Below the pieces are notes generated by a model. The model did no database searches, had not been told where the DNA came from, and saw nothing but the letters and a program-made list of their open reading frames with translations. A stretch of 64,000 nucleotides of DNA from Cloacimonetes bacterium UBA6097 (GTDB taxonomy: Bacteria > Cloacimonadota > Cloacimonadia > Cloacimonadales > Cloacimonadaceae). Position numbers and translations under genes: made by a program. Location of the stretch: contig DIWV01000004.1 of assembly GCA_002435865.1 (NCBI GenBank), positions 64,832-128,831 on the forward strand, read 5' to 3'. The stretch's first letter is position 1, and every line of letters begins with the position of its first letter. Below are positions 27,498 through 36,005 of the stretch, piece by piece.

Positions 27498-28898
27498 ATG
27501 AATGACATCCCACAGACAAATCCTATCATCCCTAAAAACTTCGCACCTGTTATCAAACTGTTTATCATCGGCTTTATTATCCTGGTTTTACTGATTCCCG
27601 TGGTCTGGATAAGTACGATAATTAAAGAACGCTATGACCGCAAAGACAATGTAGCCAAAGAAATCGCTTCCAAATGGGGCGCAGACCAGCTGGTTAGCGG
27701 TCCTTTTATCTGTATTCCGTATAATACTGTGATATACAAACAGGATAATACCGGTAATGAAAAAACCACTATCATCACCAATTATCTGCATATAACACCC
27801 GAAACAGCCAGTATAACAGGACAGGTGGAATCGGTTGAACAGCACCGTGGTATCTTTAAGGTTGCAGGCTACAAAGCTGTTTTGGATATTACTTCTGACT
27901 TTCCGAAAGACATTGAATTAAGCAGTCTGCCCAATGGCGCAGTACTGGATTGGAATAATGCTCTGGTTGCCTTTGATTTGAAAGACGAAAGAGGTCTCAA
28001 GGAATTAACGGGAAATCTTAACGGTAAAGCCCTCACCTTTAACCGGTCTGCCAATGTTCTATCTGTCAGTAGTCCGATGGAAGAATTAAATGACCTCCGT
28101 AAAAAGAATAAATACGCCTACGATAATGACTCCGACGAAGCCATCACCTTCAAGTTTGAAGCCAAAACACCGGTGGATATAAGTACTGCCAAAGCGCAGA
28201 TAAATCTGCATCTGGTGTTGACAGGTACGCAGCAGCTAAGCTTTCTCACCTCTGCCATCAATGAAACAATCAGTCTTCAGGGCGATTGGACTGCTCCCAG
28301 CTTTACAGGTGATCTTCTGCCAGATGCCAGAACAGTGGACAGCAAAGGCTTCACTGCCTCCTGGCATACGAATTACCTGAATACCGGCAATAAGCAGTTC
28401 TGGACTAGCAAGGAACCCACTCTAAAGCTATCCAACCTGGGAGTAAAATTCCTTATCATGGTGGATGCCTATCAGCAGACGACCAGAACGCTTAAATATG
28501 CCGTCCTCTTCCTGCTCCTTACTTTTATGGCATTCTTTTTTACAGAGACTGTCACCAGGCAGCGCATCCACCCCATCCAATATCTGATGGTAGGCTGTTC
28601 ACTGGTTATCTTTTACTTGCTGCTGCTTTCCGTTTCGGAACATCTTGCCTTTGGCTGGTCCTATCTGATTGCTTCTTTTGGTGTGGTCATGCAGATTAGT
28701 TTGTATAGCTATTCCATCCTTAAAACTCGCAAGTTTGCCCTGCAGGTTGGAAGCCTGCTTACTGCTATCTATGCCTTTTTGTATATCCTGCTCCAACTGG
28801 AAGACAGTGCCCTGCTTGTCGGCAGCATCAGCTTGTTTGTCCTGCTTGGTGTAGCCATGTATGTTATCAGAAATGTAAAATGGTATAATCAGGAATAA
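27498..28898 (+). CDS. creD: CreD-family inner membrane protein
   Basis: 466 aa. A single N-terminal membrane helix (LFIIGFIILVLLIPVVWI) is followed by a large periplasmic beta-rich domain (about 45-330; SKWGADQLVSGPFICIPY is the family opening). The last 130 residues hold about five membrane helices (TLKYAVLFLLLTFMAFFFTE with VTRQRIHPIQYLMVG next). This architecture and motif set match CreD, linked in enterobacteria to envelope integrity and the CreBC regulon. No creBC pair is adjacent. A hairpin with a T run (28938-28965) follows the gene. A CTGTG-family repeat starts right at its stop codon. Confidence 0.85.
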   Translation: MNDIPQTNPIIPKNFAPVIKLFIIGFIILVLLIPVVWISTIIKERYDRKDNVAKEIASKWGADQLVSGPFICIPYNTVIYKQDNTGNEKTTIITNYLHITPETASITGQVESVEQHRGIFKVAGYKAVLDITSDFPKDIELSSLPNGAVLDWNNALVAFDLKDERGLKELTGNLNGKALTFNRSANVLSVSSPMEELNDLRKKNKYAYDNDSDEAITFKFEAKTPVDISTAKAQINLHLVLTGTQQLSFLTSAINETISLQGDWTAPSFTGDLLPDARTVDSKGFTASWHTNYLNTGNKQFWTSKEPTLKLSNLGVKFLIMVDAYQQTTRTLKYAVLFLLLTFMAFFFTETVTRQRIHPIQYLMVGCSLVIFYLLLLSVSEHLAFGWSYLIASFGVVMQISLYSYSILKTRKFALQVGSLLTAIYAFLYILLQLEDSALLVGSISLFVLLGVAMYVIRNVKWYNQE

Positions 28899-28937
28899 TT
28901 AACCACAGAAAGCACAGAACAAACAGAAAATATGTAG

Positions 28938-28965
28938 AGGGCAGGATTCACTCCTGCTCTTTTTA
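28938..28965 (+). terminator. Probable rho-independent terminator after creD
   Basis: GCAGGA (28941-28946), loop TTCAC, TCCTGC (28952-28957), extended by AGG/TCT pairs and followed by TTTTT. It lies 40 bp after the creD stop. A second hairpin, GGTGGG/CCCACC (28971-28988), follows. Confidence 0.6.
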
Positions 28966-29131
28966 AAACTGGTGGGAATAAAACCCACCTTTGTTTAGCT
29001 TTCAAATTATACTGAGAATTGAAAGTTGATATACTTGTATTAGAAAAGCAACTAAATTGTATTGACAATTACTTTTAGATAGCATATTGGTTCTTTCTAA
29101 ATATTCTTGTTTTCAAAAAAGGATTTCAATA

Positions 29132-29902
29132 ATGAGTAGAAATTTATGGACAAGAGAAGAACTCGTATTAACTTTAAATTTGTACCTAAAGATTCCTTTT
29201 GGTAAAATTCACAGTAACAATCCAGTTATTATTAACTTGGCAAAGTTAATTGGTAGAACACCATCTTCTGTTTCATTGCGGTTGTCTAATTTTGCTGCAT
29301 GTGACCCCTATCATTCAGCAAGAGGAGTAGTTGGAATGAGAGGTGGCATACCTGTTTGTAAGCCTATTTGGGACGAATTTAATAATGATAGGGAAAAACT
29401 TATATATGAGAGTGAGATCATACTAACAACGTATGAAAACACAACAATAGAGAATAAATTCAGAGACCTTTTATCAGATATTAAGCAAGTTGAAGGTAAA
29501 GATATTTCTAGATTGATGAAAACGAGAATCAATCAAAACGTATTTCGTCAAATAGTTTTAGCCAATTATCACAGTCAATGTGCAATATCAGAAATTGATG
29601 AACCTGATCTTCTAATTGCAAGTCACATAATTCCTTGGTCAGAAAATGAAAAAGAAAGAATGAATCCAGAAAATGGAATATGTTTTTCTGCTTTATATGA
29701 TAAAGCATATGATAAAGGCTTAATTGGTATTAACACCAACTATGAAGTATTAATATCAACTGCTTTATCAAAAAAATCTCAATTACCTTTCTTTAAACGT
29801 TTTTTTAATGATCTTATTGGCTTAAAATTAAATCTGCCTGAGAAATATTATCCCAGAAAAGAATTTCTACAATATCATCTTGATACTATTTACAAAGGCT
29901 AA
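29132..29902 (+). CDS. HNH endonuclease (HNH_2 type), solitary
   Basis: 256 aa. The ATG at 29132 was chosen because MSRNLWTREELVL is the conserved opening of this nuclease type. An upstream in-frame ATG would add 15 residues that look non-coding. The N-terminal half is helical (ELVLTLNLYLKIPFGKIH, GRTPSSVSLRLSNFAACDP) and may recognise DNA. The C-terminal HNH core is visible: VLANYHSQCAISEID, LIASHIIPWS, then NGICFSALYDKAYDKGLI. Such nucleases act in restriction or are carried by mobile DNA. No methyltransferase or specificity gene is adjacent. Base use is clearly more AT-rich than creD, so transfer is likely. Confidence 0.8.
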   Translation: MSRNLWTREELVLTLNLYLKIPFGKIHSNNPVIINLAKLIGRTPSSVSLRLSNFAACDPYHSARGVVGMRGGIPVCKPIWDEFNNDREKLIYESEIILTTYENTTIENKFRDLLSDIKQVEGKDISRLMKTRINQNVFRQIVLANYHSQCAISEIDEPDLLIASHIIPWSENEKERMNPENGICFSALYDKAYDKGLIGINTNYEVLISTALSKKSQLPFFKRFFNDLIGLKLNLPEKYYPRKEFLQYHLDTIYKG

Positions 29903-30283
29903 ACAGCCAATCCTCTTTAAAAAAGTATTCTGATTAATTGTAGTATCATCTTTACTATATTAACATAGTAAACTTCTCATATCCTCTGACTAATGGCAAC
30001 GGACCTGCTTCATGGCAAACCTAAACAATTAAGAAGTAATAATTAATATTAATGATTCGCTGTGCTCATCAGCTATGGAGTGGATTCCCCATCAAGTGGG
30101 GAATGACAATAGCGGGAACAGGTGACCAAGTTGAGAATGACAATATAGGAGAGGGGGCAAGGTTGAACATATAAAACTAAATATTAAGAATTAAGAGAAT
30201 TGGATATGCTTACGTAATAAGAAATAATACTGATGTCTTAATTATAGAACCTTGCTTCTCTTAGTCGATTCATTGGAGATTAA

Positions 30284-30340
30284 AGGGAGATGCTAGGGTG
30301 ATGTAAGGGTGCGACCCTTAGATCACCCTAGCATCTCCCT
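30284..30340. repeat. Long palindrome, 27-bp arms, 3-nt loop (copy 1)
   Basis: Arms 30284-30310 and 30314-30340 around loop GCG are reverse complements except for one position (GATG against GATC). The arm begins AGGGAGATGCTAGGG. A near-identical copy lies at 47244-47300. No T run follows, so it is not a classical terminator. Confidence 0.9.
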
Positions 30341-30709
30341 TGTATATCTTTTGGATTAAAAGAGAATGGATAAGGAGGGACCGAAAGAAATGTAGAATTT
30401 AAAATGGAGAATGGTAAATGAGTTAACCACAGAAATAACAGAAAGATTATGATATTGAAGTTTAGAAAGTCGAGTTAGTTTAGATAGTTTAGCCTAATAC
30501 TGTATATTACATATATTCTTTCGTGTATTTTGTGCATTTCGTGGTTTTTTTTACAAGGAACTGGATCCCCGATCAAGCCGAGGATGACAACAAATAAAAC
30601 AGTATGGATCCTGTTCTTACATTCCAAACGACATTGTCGGTTAAGGATTCCGAACTGCGCAGGGATGACGTCCTTCGACAAGCTTAGGATGACCATTTAC
30701 CTAATTAAC

Positions 30710-30905
30710 TTTGCGTCTTAGCTTCTTTGCAACTTTGCGTTTGTTATGTCACCCGTAAAGGGTTAGTTGGGTTTCTCATAAAGTACTGGGGTTTACACCC
30801 CAGCCTATTTTATTTCGTCATTGTATGACTTGTTTGTTAAATATAACCGATATATTCTTTCTAGACTTTCTAAATCATCTCAACTTTCTAAACTTATTTG
30901 TTTCG
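30710..30905 (-). repeat. Composite intergenic repeat, right (inverted) copy
   Basis: Read on the minus strand, it repeats the order seen at 26.26-26.42 kb: TTTAGAAAGT blocks, ACAAACAAGTCAT, the hairpin CTGGGG-TGTAAA-CCCCAG, ACCC..GGGTGACAT, then CGCAAAG. The two copies face each other across the nitroreductase-creD-HNH region. Confidence 0.75.
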
Positions 30906-31010
30906 CCTTTTTCGTGTGTTTCGTGTTCTGTATAAGGAACTGGATCCCTGCCTGCGCAGGGATGACTTAAAAGTCACTTTCTGTTTATTCTGTGAATTCT
31001 GTGGTGAAAA

Positions 31011-31751
31011 TTATTTCTTTAAACTGGCTTTGGTGAAGATATAGGCGGGGATTTTGACATCAAATTCGATTTTATCAATGGTAAAGAGTGTGCCCTTGCC
31101 TTCTTTAAGGGCATCTTTATAGAGCATCTGCTTTGGATACCAGCGGTCTTTTACCTGCATAACTTCCTGTACCTGGGTAGTTTTGAGTAGTTTTCCGCTT
31201 TTGGCATAGCGTTCTTCATAGAGGGGTAGAAAGCGTTCTTTATCAACAAAAACCTTGATGGTCTGATAGGATATATCAGGCTTTTTAGCTGCCAGCATCA
31301 GCACCCAGCAATCCCTTTCCTGATAGATTTCCTCGCCTGTAACCAACGCAGAATAGCTTTCCTGCATCGTGGTTTCTTCCATAAAGTCTTCATAGGAAAG
31401 GTCGGAACCCATCACAGACTGTTTAAGCATATTGCCTGAAATCTGGATAATGCGGTCGGTATTGGGATCATAAATCCAGAGGTTATCACCGTCCTTAAGC
31501 ATTTTTGTGCCTTTTTCACGTGCCGGAGCAGTGTATTCTGAAAAGCCTTTTTCCGTGCCTTGTGACCAGTTGACCGATACCATGGTGCGGGTGGCACGCT
31601 TGGTCTGTACTGTCATTGTATATGTTGCTTTCATTGTCTTGGAAAGCATATTGTCGTCTATTTTTTTAAGCAGTTCATTCCCATCGGGGAAAACTGCATT
31701 GAGCAGGGTCAGGCATATTGCCATGCTGATTATCATTATTAGTTTTTTCAT
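31011..31751 (-). CDS. LolA-like outer membrane lipoprotein-sorting protein
   Basis: 246 aa with a signal peptide (MKKLIMIISMAICLTLLNA). The mature protein has the LolA/LppX-type half-barrel pattern of the outer membrane lipoprotein-sorting family: LLKKIDDNMLSKTMKATYTM, then YTAPAREKGTKMLKDGDNLW and IYDPNTDRIIQISGNML. DPDISYQ-like turns and YPKQMLYKDALKEG appear near the end. It is probably a periplasmic lipid or lipoprotein shuttle. Its start overlaps the permease stop by 4 bp, tying it to the ABC transporter. It differs from the classical LolA at 14.2 kb and likely serves this system. A CTGTG-family repeat abuts its stop codon. Confidence 0.82.
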   Translation of the reverse strand: MKKLIMIISMAICLTLLNAVFPDGNELLKKIDDNMLSKTMKATYTMTVQTKRATRTMVSVNWSQGTEKGFSEYTAPAREKGTKMLKDGDNLWIYDPNTDRIIQISGNMLKQSVMGSDLSYEDFMEETTMQESYSALVTGEEIYQERDCWVLMLAAKKPDISYQTIKVFVDKERFLPLYEERYAKSGKLLKTTQVQEVMQVKDRWYPKQMLYKDALKEGKGTLFTIDKIEFDVKIPAYIFTKASLKK

Positions 31752-33019
31752 GTTTCAAGCTCCTTGAAAAGCTGTGAGGTTTTGCGTTTATAAATACTGA
31801 TACCGGAGAGCATAGCTCCGGCAATGACCGCCAGAAGACCCGGTATAAAGCCGATATAATAACATGACGGGGTTATATGTGCGTAGATGACATTATCATA
31901 CAAAAGCGTGGAGTTCTGCGTGTATGCGCTCATATCGAAGCCGTAGACCTGCAGGTACATGCTGATTAGTAATCCCAAACCCGTGCCTATGACTGTGCCG
32001 AAAAAGCCGATAACCGCAGCTTCCATAACCAGCCACCTGTAGAGATGCTTCTTTTGTTCGCCCATAGCCAGGCGCACTCCGAATTCACCGTAGCGGCGGA
32101 TGCCGTTCATCAGTCCGGAATTCCATAAAACGATGGACATCAGTCCTACAAAGATAAACAGAGTGATTGCCAGGGAACTGTCAAACAGGTTGAGCATGGC
32201 ACCGAGGTCATTCTGCTGGCTCAAAGTCAGCATAATGGGAGAATATTCATCTGTGCTGTCAGAATAAGTTTTATTAAAGTCCAGAGCCAGATTACGTGCT
32301 GTTTTATCCTTGTAATCCGCATTGGTAAAGTAACCCAGGATTTCACTTGCACCGTCCTGCATATCCAGCATTCTTCTTACATCGGAAATATCGGCAATTA
32401 CGCCGCCTCTATCCAGAGCCTGTACGCCAAAAGTGACAGTACCGGAAATCTCAAAATCCCGTAGGGTCATGGCACCGAAAACGGTGGAACTGATAAGTGT
32501 TACTCTTTGTCCCAGTTTAAGATTTAGTTTATCAAACAGAGCTTCACTTACAAGTACCTGTCCGGATTTTGCCGGCAGTGAACCTTTACGCAGGGCTTTG
32601 GTCAGGCGCAGACGTTTGATTTCCTTGCTGCTACTGAACAGGTCAACTGCCATGCCGGCAACTTCACCCTGGACAAGCGTGGAACCTGTAGAATCGGGAA
32701 CATCAAGCAAGGCTCCGAAGGTAATTCTGGGTGCCCATTCCAGTTGGGGATAACGGGTTTTCCATTGTTGCATATCGTCTGTAATATCAAGCAGACTAAG
32801 GTCAAAAGGCTTCTGGCTGATGACTTCTGCATAGGCACGAGTGACTACTTTAACGTGTCCTGTATCCAGATTGGCGTTCTGTTTTATCATGCTTTCCACA
32901 AAACCGTTCATGAAAGCAACAAAATAGACAGTGATTAGCACTCCGACAATGACAACCAAAATGGGGAAGATGCTTCTGCTGCGGTCTCTGAGTAAGCCTT
33001 TGATGAGAAACTTAAACAT
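31748..33019 (-). CDS. ABC transporter permease, FtsX/MacB type
   Basis: 423 aa. One N-terminal membrane helix (IFPILVVIVGVLITVYFVAF) is followed by a MacB-like periplasmic domain (about 45-280) and three C-terminal helices (SLAITLFIFVGLMSIVLW; VIGFFGTVIGTGLGLLISMY; IGFIPGLLAVIAGAMLSGI). RRYGEFGVRLAMGEQKKHLY is the coupling-helix region that contacts the ATPase. This topology is typical of LolC/E and MacB permeases, which move substrates from the inner membrane outward rather than across it. It pairs with the permease 8 bp upstream, probably as a heterodimer. Confidence 0.88.
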   Translation of the reverse strand: MFKFLIKGLLRDRSRSIFPILVVIVGVLITVYFVAFMNGFVESMIKQNANLDTGHVKVVTRAYAEVISQKPFDLSLLDITDDMQQWKTRYPQLEWAPRITFGALLDVPDSTGSTLVQGEVAGMAVDLFSSSKEIKRLRLTKALRKGSLPAKSGQVLVSEALFDKLNLKLGQRVTLISSTVFGAMTLRDFEISGTVTFGVQALDRGGVIADISDVRRMLDMQDGASEILGYFTNADYKDKTARNLALDFNKTYSDSTDEYSPIMLTLSQQNDLGAMLNLFDSSLAITLFIFVGLMSIVLWNSGLMNGIRRYGEFGVRLAMGEQKKHLYRWLVMEAAVIGFFGTVIGTGLGLLISMYLQVYGFDMSAYTQNSTLLYDNVIYAHITPSCYYIGFIPGLLAVIAGAMLSGISIYKRKTSQLFKELET

Positions 33020-33027
33020 TGCTCCCC

Positions 33028-34200
33028 CTAACTCAGTCTTCCACGCAGAGCGTCTGTGGGTTTAAGGCGTGCAATCCTGAGGGTTGGTATCCAGCTGACC
33101 ACAGTTGTAATCAGAATCACTATTATTATGGTGCTTAAAATCATTTGCGGACTGTAATAAAAAATTATGGTATCAGATAAACCTGCAATGCCATAACTCT
33201 CATAAGAGCTTGGCATTTTCCAGCCTTTGGTGCCATAGTAAATAAACAGCGGCAACCCTAAAATCCCCGAAGCAACTGATGCCAGCATGGCATACATCAT
33301 GCCTTCCACTGTGAACATGCGGATGATTTCCCGCTTGGTCATGCCCAAAGCAGCAAAAGTACCTATCTCCTTCCTGCGCTTAAAGACTGCCAGCACCTGG
33401 GTATCAAAGATGGCAATCATAGCCAGGAACAGCAAAATTGCGTACATAATCAACGCCTGCGCTCTTTCCACTTTCATGATGTTGTGCAAATCTATCAGTA
33501 AGTCGTCTATACTCTGGAATCTCCAGTCTGCAGAAGTAAAACTGATGTCTTTGCTGTTTTTGAGGACAATCAGTGTAGCTTTACCCTCTGCATCTTTCAT
33601 TGTCTGCAGGCGTGCCAGGTCAATCCATACCTGACCATTATCCACTTCCATTTCAGGCGTATCCATAATTTTAACTATTTCGATGTCAGCAGCATTAAAT
33701 GCTCCATGTATATCCCTCCACCGCATGGTTAAAACGTCTCCCAGTTTTAGGTGAGAACTTTTTGCCATGTTCATGCCTATCAATGCAGGTATGTTGTATT
33801 TACTGTCTTTAAGTTCAGAAGTGGGGAGTTTGAGCACTTTCTGGTTATAGGGAATACCTTTGACGGTAATGGAAATCATCCTGCCGTCGGGATAGATAGA
33901 ACCCTGTGAAATCAATATGGGAACTGCTTCGTTATTTTTAACCAGAGACTGCAGTTCAGATGGGATTTTGCCGTTGCTTTTATCCCAGCTGAAGGGATCA
34001 TATTTATCATAACTCCTGAAAGTATATCTTCCGTCTCCGTTCTGCCATTCACGGCTCTGCCTTTCTGCCATGCGCATCCAGCCTGCATACATGCCCTGCA
34101 TCCAGATTATGCCAATCATAACAAGAGCTATGATAAAGACATTGATGATGCTGCGCAGTCCGGCTCCGTGTATGTTTTTCCACGCAAGTTTGAAAACCAT
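33028..34200 (-). CDS. ABC transporter permease, FtsX/MacB type
   Basis: 390 aa with the same topology as the next gene: one N-terminal helix (INVFIIALVMIGIIWMQGMY), an extracytoplasmic domain (about 40-240), and three C-terminal helices. KRRKEIGTFAALGMTKREII is the conserved coupling segment of FtsX-family permeases. It starts 5 bp after the ATPase gene. The two permeases with one ATPase and a LolA-like shuttle resemble a LolCDE-type release machine, though the cargo (lipoprotein or lipid) cannot be read. Confidence 0.88.
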   Translation of the reverse strand: MVFKLAWKNIHGAGLRSIINVFIIALVMIGIIWMQGMYAGWMRMAERQSREWQNGDGRYTFRSYDKYDPFSWDKSNGKIPSELQSLVKNNEAVPILISQGSIYPDGRMISITVKGIPYNQKVLKLPTSELKDSKYNIPALIGMNMAKSSHLKLGDVLTMRWRDIHGAFNAADIEIVKIMDTPEMEVDNGQVWIDLARLQTMKDAEGKATLIVLKNSKDISFTSADWRFQSIDDLLIDLHNIMKVERAQALIMYAILLFLAMIAIFDTQVLAVFKRRKEIGTFAALGMTKREIIRMFTVEGMMYAMLASVASGILGLPLFIYYGTKGWKMPSSYESYGIAGLSDTIIFYYSPQMILSTIIIVILITTVVSWIPTLRIARLKPTDALRGRLS

Positions 34201-34205
34201 TGTTA

Positions 34206-34901
34206 CTACCCAATGATAACGTCTGAATCGACTCTGCCGTCTACCAGAGTTATCTTGCGCCTGATAAAGGCAATAACCTTGGCATCGTGAGTAGAAAAAA
34301 TATAGGTGGTGCCGAGTTCTTTATTCAGCTTTTCCATGGTTTCAAGTACGTTCATGGAATTTTCGGTATCAAGATTGGCAGTTGGTTCATCAGCCAGGAC
34401 AATCTGAGGTTTCTTGACCATGGCACGCGCAATTGCCACCCTTTGAGACTGACCGCCTGAAAGTTGTGTGGGACGAGACTTTGCTTTGTCTGTAAGCCCA
34501 ACCCAGTCCAGAGCATCCATAACAGCTTTCTGGCGTTCCGCATCAGGCATTTTGAGCAGAAGCAGTGGAAATTCTACATTTTCATATACTGTGTAGACAG
34601 GCAAAAGGTTATAGGTCTGGAAAATAAAACCGATGTGCTCACTGCGCAGGGCTGCTGATTCTTTAGCATTAAGTTTGGATACTTCTTTACCGAGCACGAT
34701 TACTTCACCTTCGGATTGTGTATCCAGCGAGCCGATTACGTTAAGCAGAGTGGTTTTACCTGAACCACTGGGACCGACTATACCGGCAAATTCACCTTCG
34801 GTAAAATTAAGGGTTACGTCTTTTAAGGCAGCGAACAAACCTTCGCCTGTGGGATAATATTTGGTCATTTTTTTGGTTTCAATCTGAATCTTGGGCATCA
34901 T
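34206..34901 (-). CDS. ABC transporter ATPase, LolD/MacB type
   Basis: 231 aa. Walker A GPSGSGKTTLLNVIGSLD, signature LSGGQSQRVAIARAMVKKP, Walker B IVLADEPTANLD, Q-loop FIFQTYNLLP and H-loop FSTHD are all intact. The LolD/MacB subfamily is indicated by LLNVIGSLD and by the permeases downstream. It powers the transporter at the inner membrane. It lies between the barrel protein gene (12 bp) and the first permease gene (5 bp). Confidence 0.93.
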   Translation of the reverse strand: MMPKIQIETKKMTKYYPTGEGLFAALKDVTLNFTEGEFAGIVGPSGSGKTTLLNVIGSLDTQSEGEVIVLGKEVSKLNAKESAALRSEHIGFIFQTYNLLPVYTVYENVEFPLLLLKMPDAERQKAVMDALDWVGLTDKAKSRPTQLSGGQSQRVAIARAMVKKPQIVLADEPTANLDTENSMNVLETMEKLNKELGTTYIFSTHDAKVIAFIRRKITLVDGRVDSDVIIG

Positions 34902-34913
34902 TTCTCCCTATTT

Positions 34914-36005
34914 TTAAAATATATAAGAAAGCAGCAGTTTAATACCGCGCGAGTTATAAAGTTTATGTTGTTTCCCTGCATCCCAAAACAAGCCGAGGTC
35001 CCAGCTCAGGTGGTCATAACTCCTGCGCCAGAGCAATGTGTGGGATGACAGATCATTGTTATCCTTTGCTATACCATAATACAAGAAAGTATCCAGGATA
35101 CTGTATGGATAGTTAGCTGAAAAGGCAAAAGTAAGGTATTCTTTCTTTATATCTGACAAAGATTTATCCGCCTGGGACCAGAGTTGCGTTTCCAGCAAAG
35201 TATAGATACCGTTGCCGATACTGACAGTGTAATCTGCCCCGATTGTTACAGGTGCCTGATATTTGGCAATTCCAAATGGCTCTGCAAGTTTTGAGACGAA
35301 ACTTTCTGCCCAAAGACCTATCCCATAATCCAGCCTGGCATCAAAACCAATTCTGTCTTCTGCTCCTGTGTCTAATCCAAAGAATTCTGTTTTTTGCCTG
35401 TGATTTATTGTTAAGCCTATTTCACCGTTGGATAAGGGATATTGCAGCCTGCCGCCAAACTCAGGAGTGTCTTCCTTTGTCACAACAGGCATAAATCCAC
35501 GCTGTTTGCCTTCTCCCCTGATAACCCAAAACCAGATATTGGCATTATTAAGAAAGTAGTGTCTAAGCAGAAGTGCCTGCACACCTTCTGTCTGCTGCAG
35601 TTTATCAGTCGGATCCAGATTATCAAACCACTGCAGAGGTCTGAGGATTTGTGCAGAACCGAAGTTCAAGCGCTGCAAACCAAATCTGAGTTCTGTCTGT
35701 GGAATTTCTGCTTTAAACCAAAGACGGTAAGCCTTGCCTTTTAAGAATGATGATTCACTGCTTTCACTAAATGTTTTGTCACCTTTGAGGAGATACCTCA
35801 TATTTAAACCAAGATTAAAATCTGTGTTGAAATCATGATTGATGTTAAGTTCAGGCTGCCAGAGTGCAGTTGAATTAAATCTGTCCGGAGATTGCTGCAG
35901 ATAAACAGTGTTTATCAGGGCAAGTTCATTCCTGGTTGAAAGTGTAAATCCCCACTGATAAACAGAAATGCATAACATCAAAGTTATAAGAAGATATGTT
36001 TTCAT
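34914..36005 (-). CDS. Putative outer-membrane beta-barrel protein
   Basis: 363 aa. Signal peptide MKTYLLITLMLCISVYQWGF. The rest is alternating-residue beta strands with frequent aromatic ends (FNLGLNMRYLLKG, YRLWFKAEIPQTELRFGLQR, GEIGLTINHRQKTEFFG), ending in LLLSYIF with the terminal phenylalanine expected of BAM-inserted barrels. It is the first gene of the ABC operon. It may be the outer-membrane partner or the product placed by the system. No specific family was recognised. Confidence 0.7.
   Translation of the reverse strand: MKTYLLITLMLCISVYQWGFTLSTRNELALINTVYLQQSPDRFNSTALWQPELNINHDFNTDFNLGLNMRYLLKGDKTFSESSESSFLKGKAYRLWFKAEIPQTELRFGLQRLNFGSAQILRPLQWFDNLDPTDKLQQTEGVQALLLRHYFLNNANIWFWVIRGEGKQRGFMPVVTKEDTPEFGGRLQYPLSNGEIGLTINHRQKTEFFGLDTGAEDRIGFDARLDYGIGLWAESFVSKLAEPFGIAKYQAPVTIGADYTVSIGNGIYTLLETQLWSQADKSLSDIKKEYLTFAFSANYPYSILDTFLYYGIAKDNNDLSSHTLLWRRSYDHLSWDLGLFWDAGKQHKLYNSRGIKLLLSYIF

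Larger units (their letters stand above)
29903..31010. repeat. Long repeat cluster without genes
   Basis: About 1.1 kb with no credible gene. It contains a dRS3-like repeat (30082-30107), the long palindrome (30284-30340), an inverted CTGTG-family copy (30422-30446) facing a direct CGTG copy (30515-30549), and further dRS3-like copies at 30563-30588, 30645-30669, 30670-30693 and 30942-30966. A CGCAAAG repeat (about 30708-30745), the inverted composite repeat (30.71-30.90 kb), and two CTGTG/CGTG copies (30898-30934, 30976-31010) complete it. The last ends exactly at the stop codon of the LolA-like gene. Confidence 0.75.

Noticed and set aside
30475..30696. 73-codon frame on the minus strand in the repeat cluster
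   Set aside because: It consists almost entirely of dRS3-like and CGTG repeats and has no ribosome site or protein-like pattern.
26234..31010. CRISPR array among the intergenic repeats
   Set aside because: Repeats are irregularly spaced, mixed in type and inverted, and there are no cas genes.
31512..31527. CACGTG palindrome in the LolA-like gene
   Set aside because: Only one half matches parS (TTTCACGTG); the other half does not, so it is probably chance.
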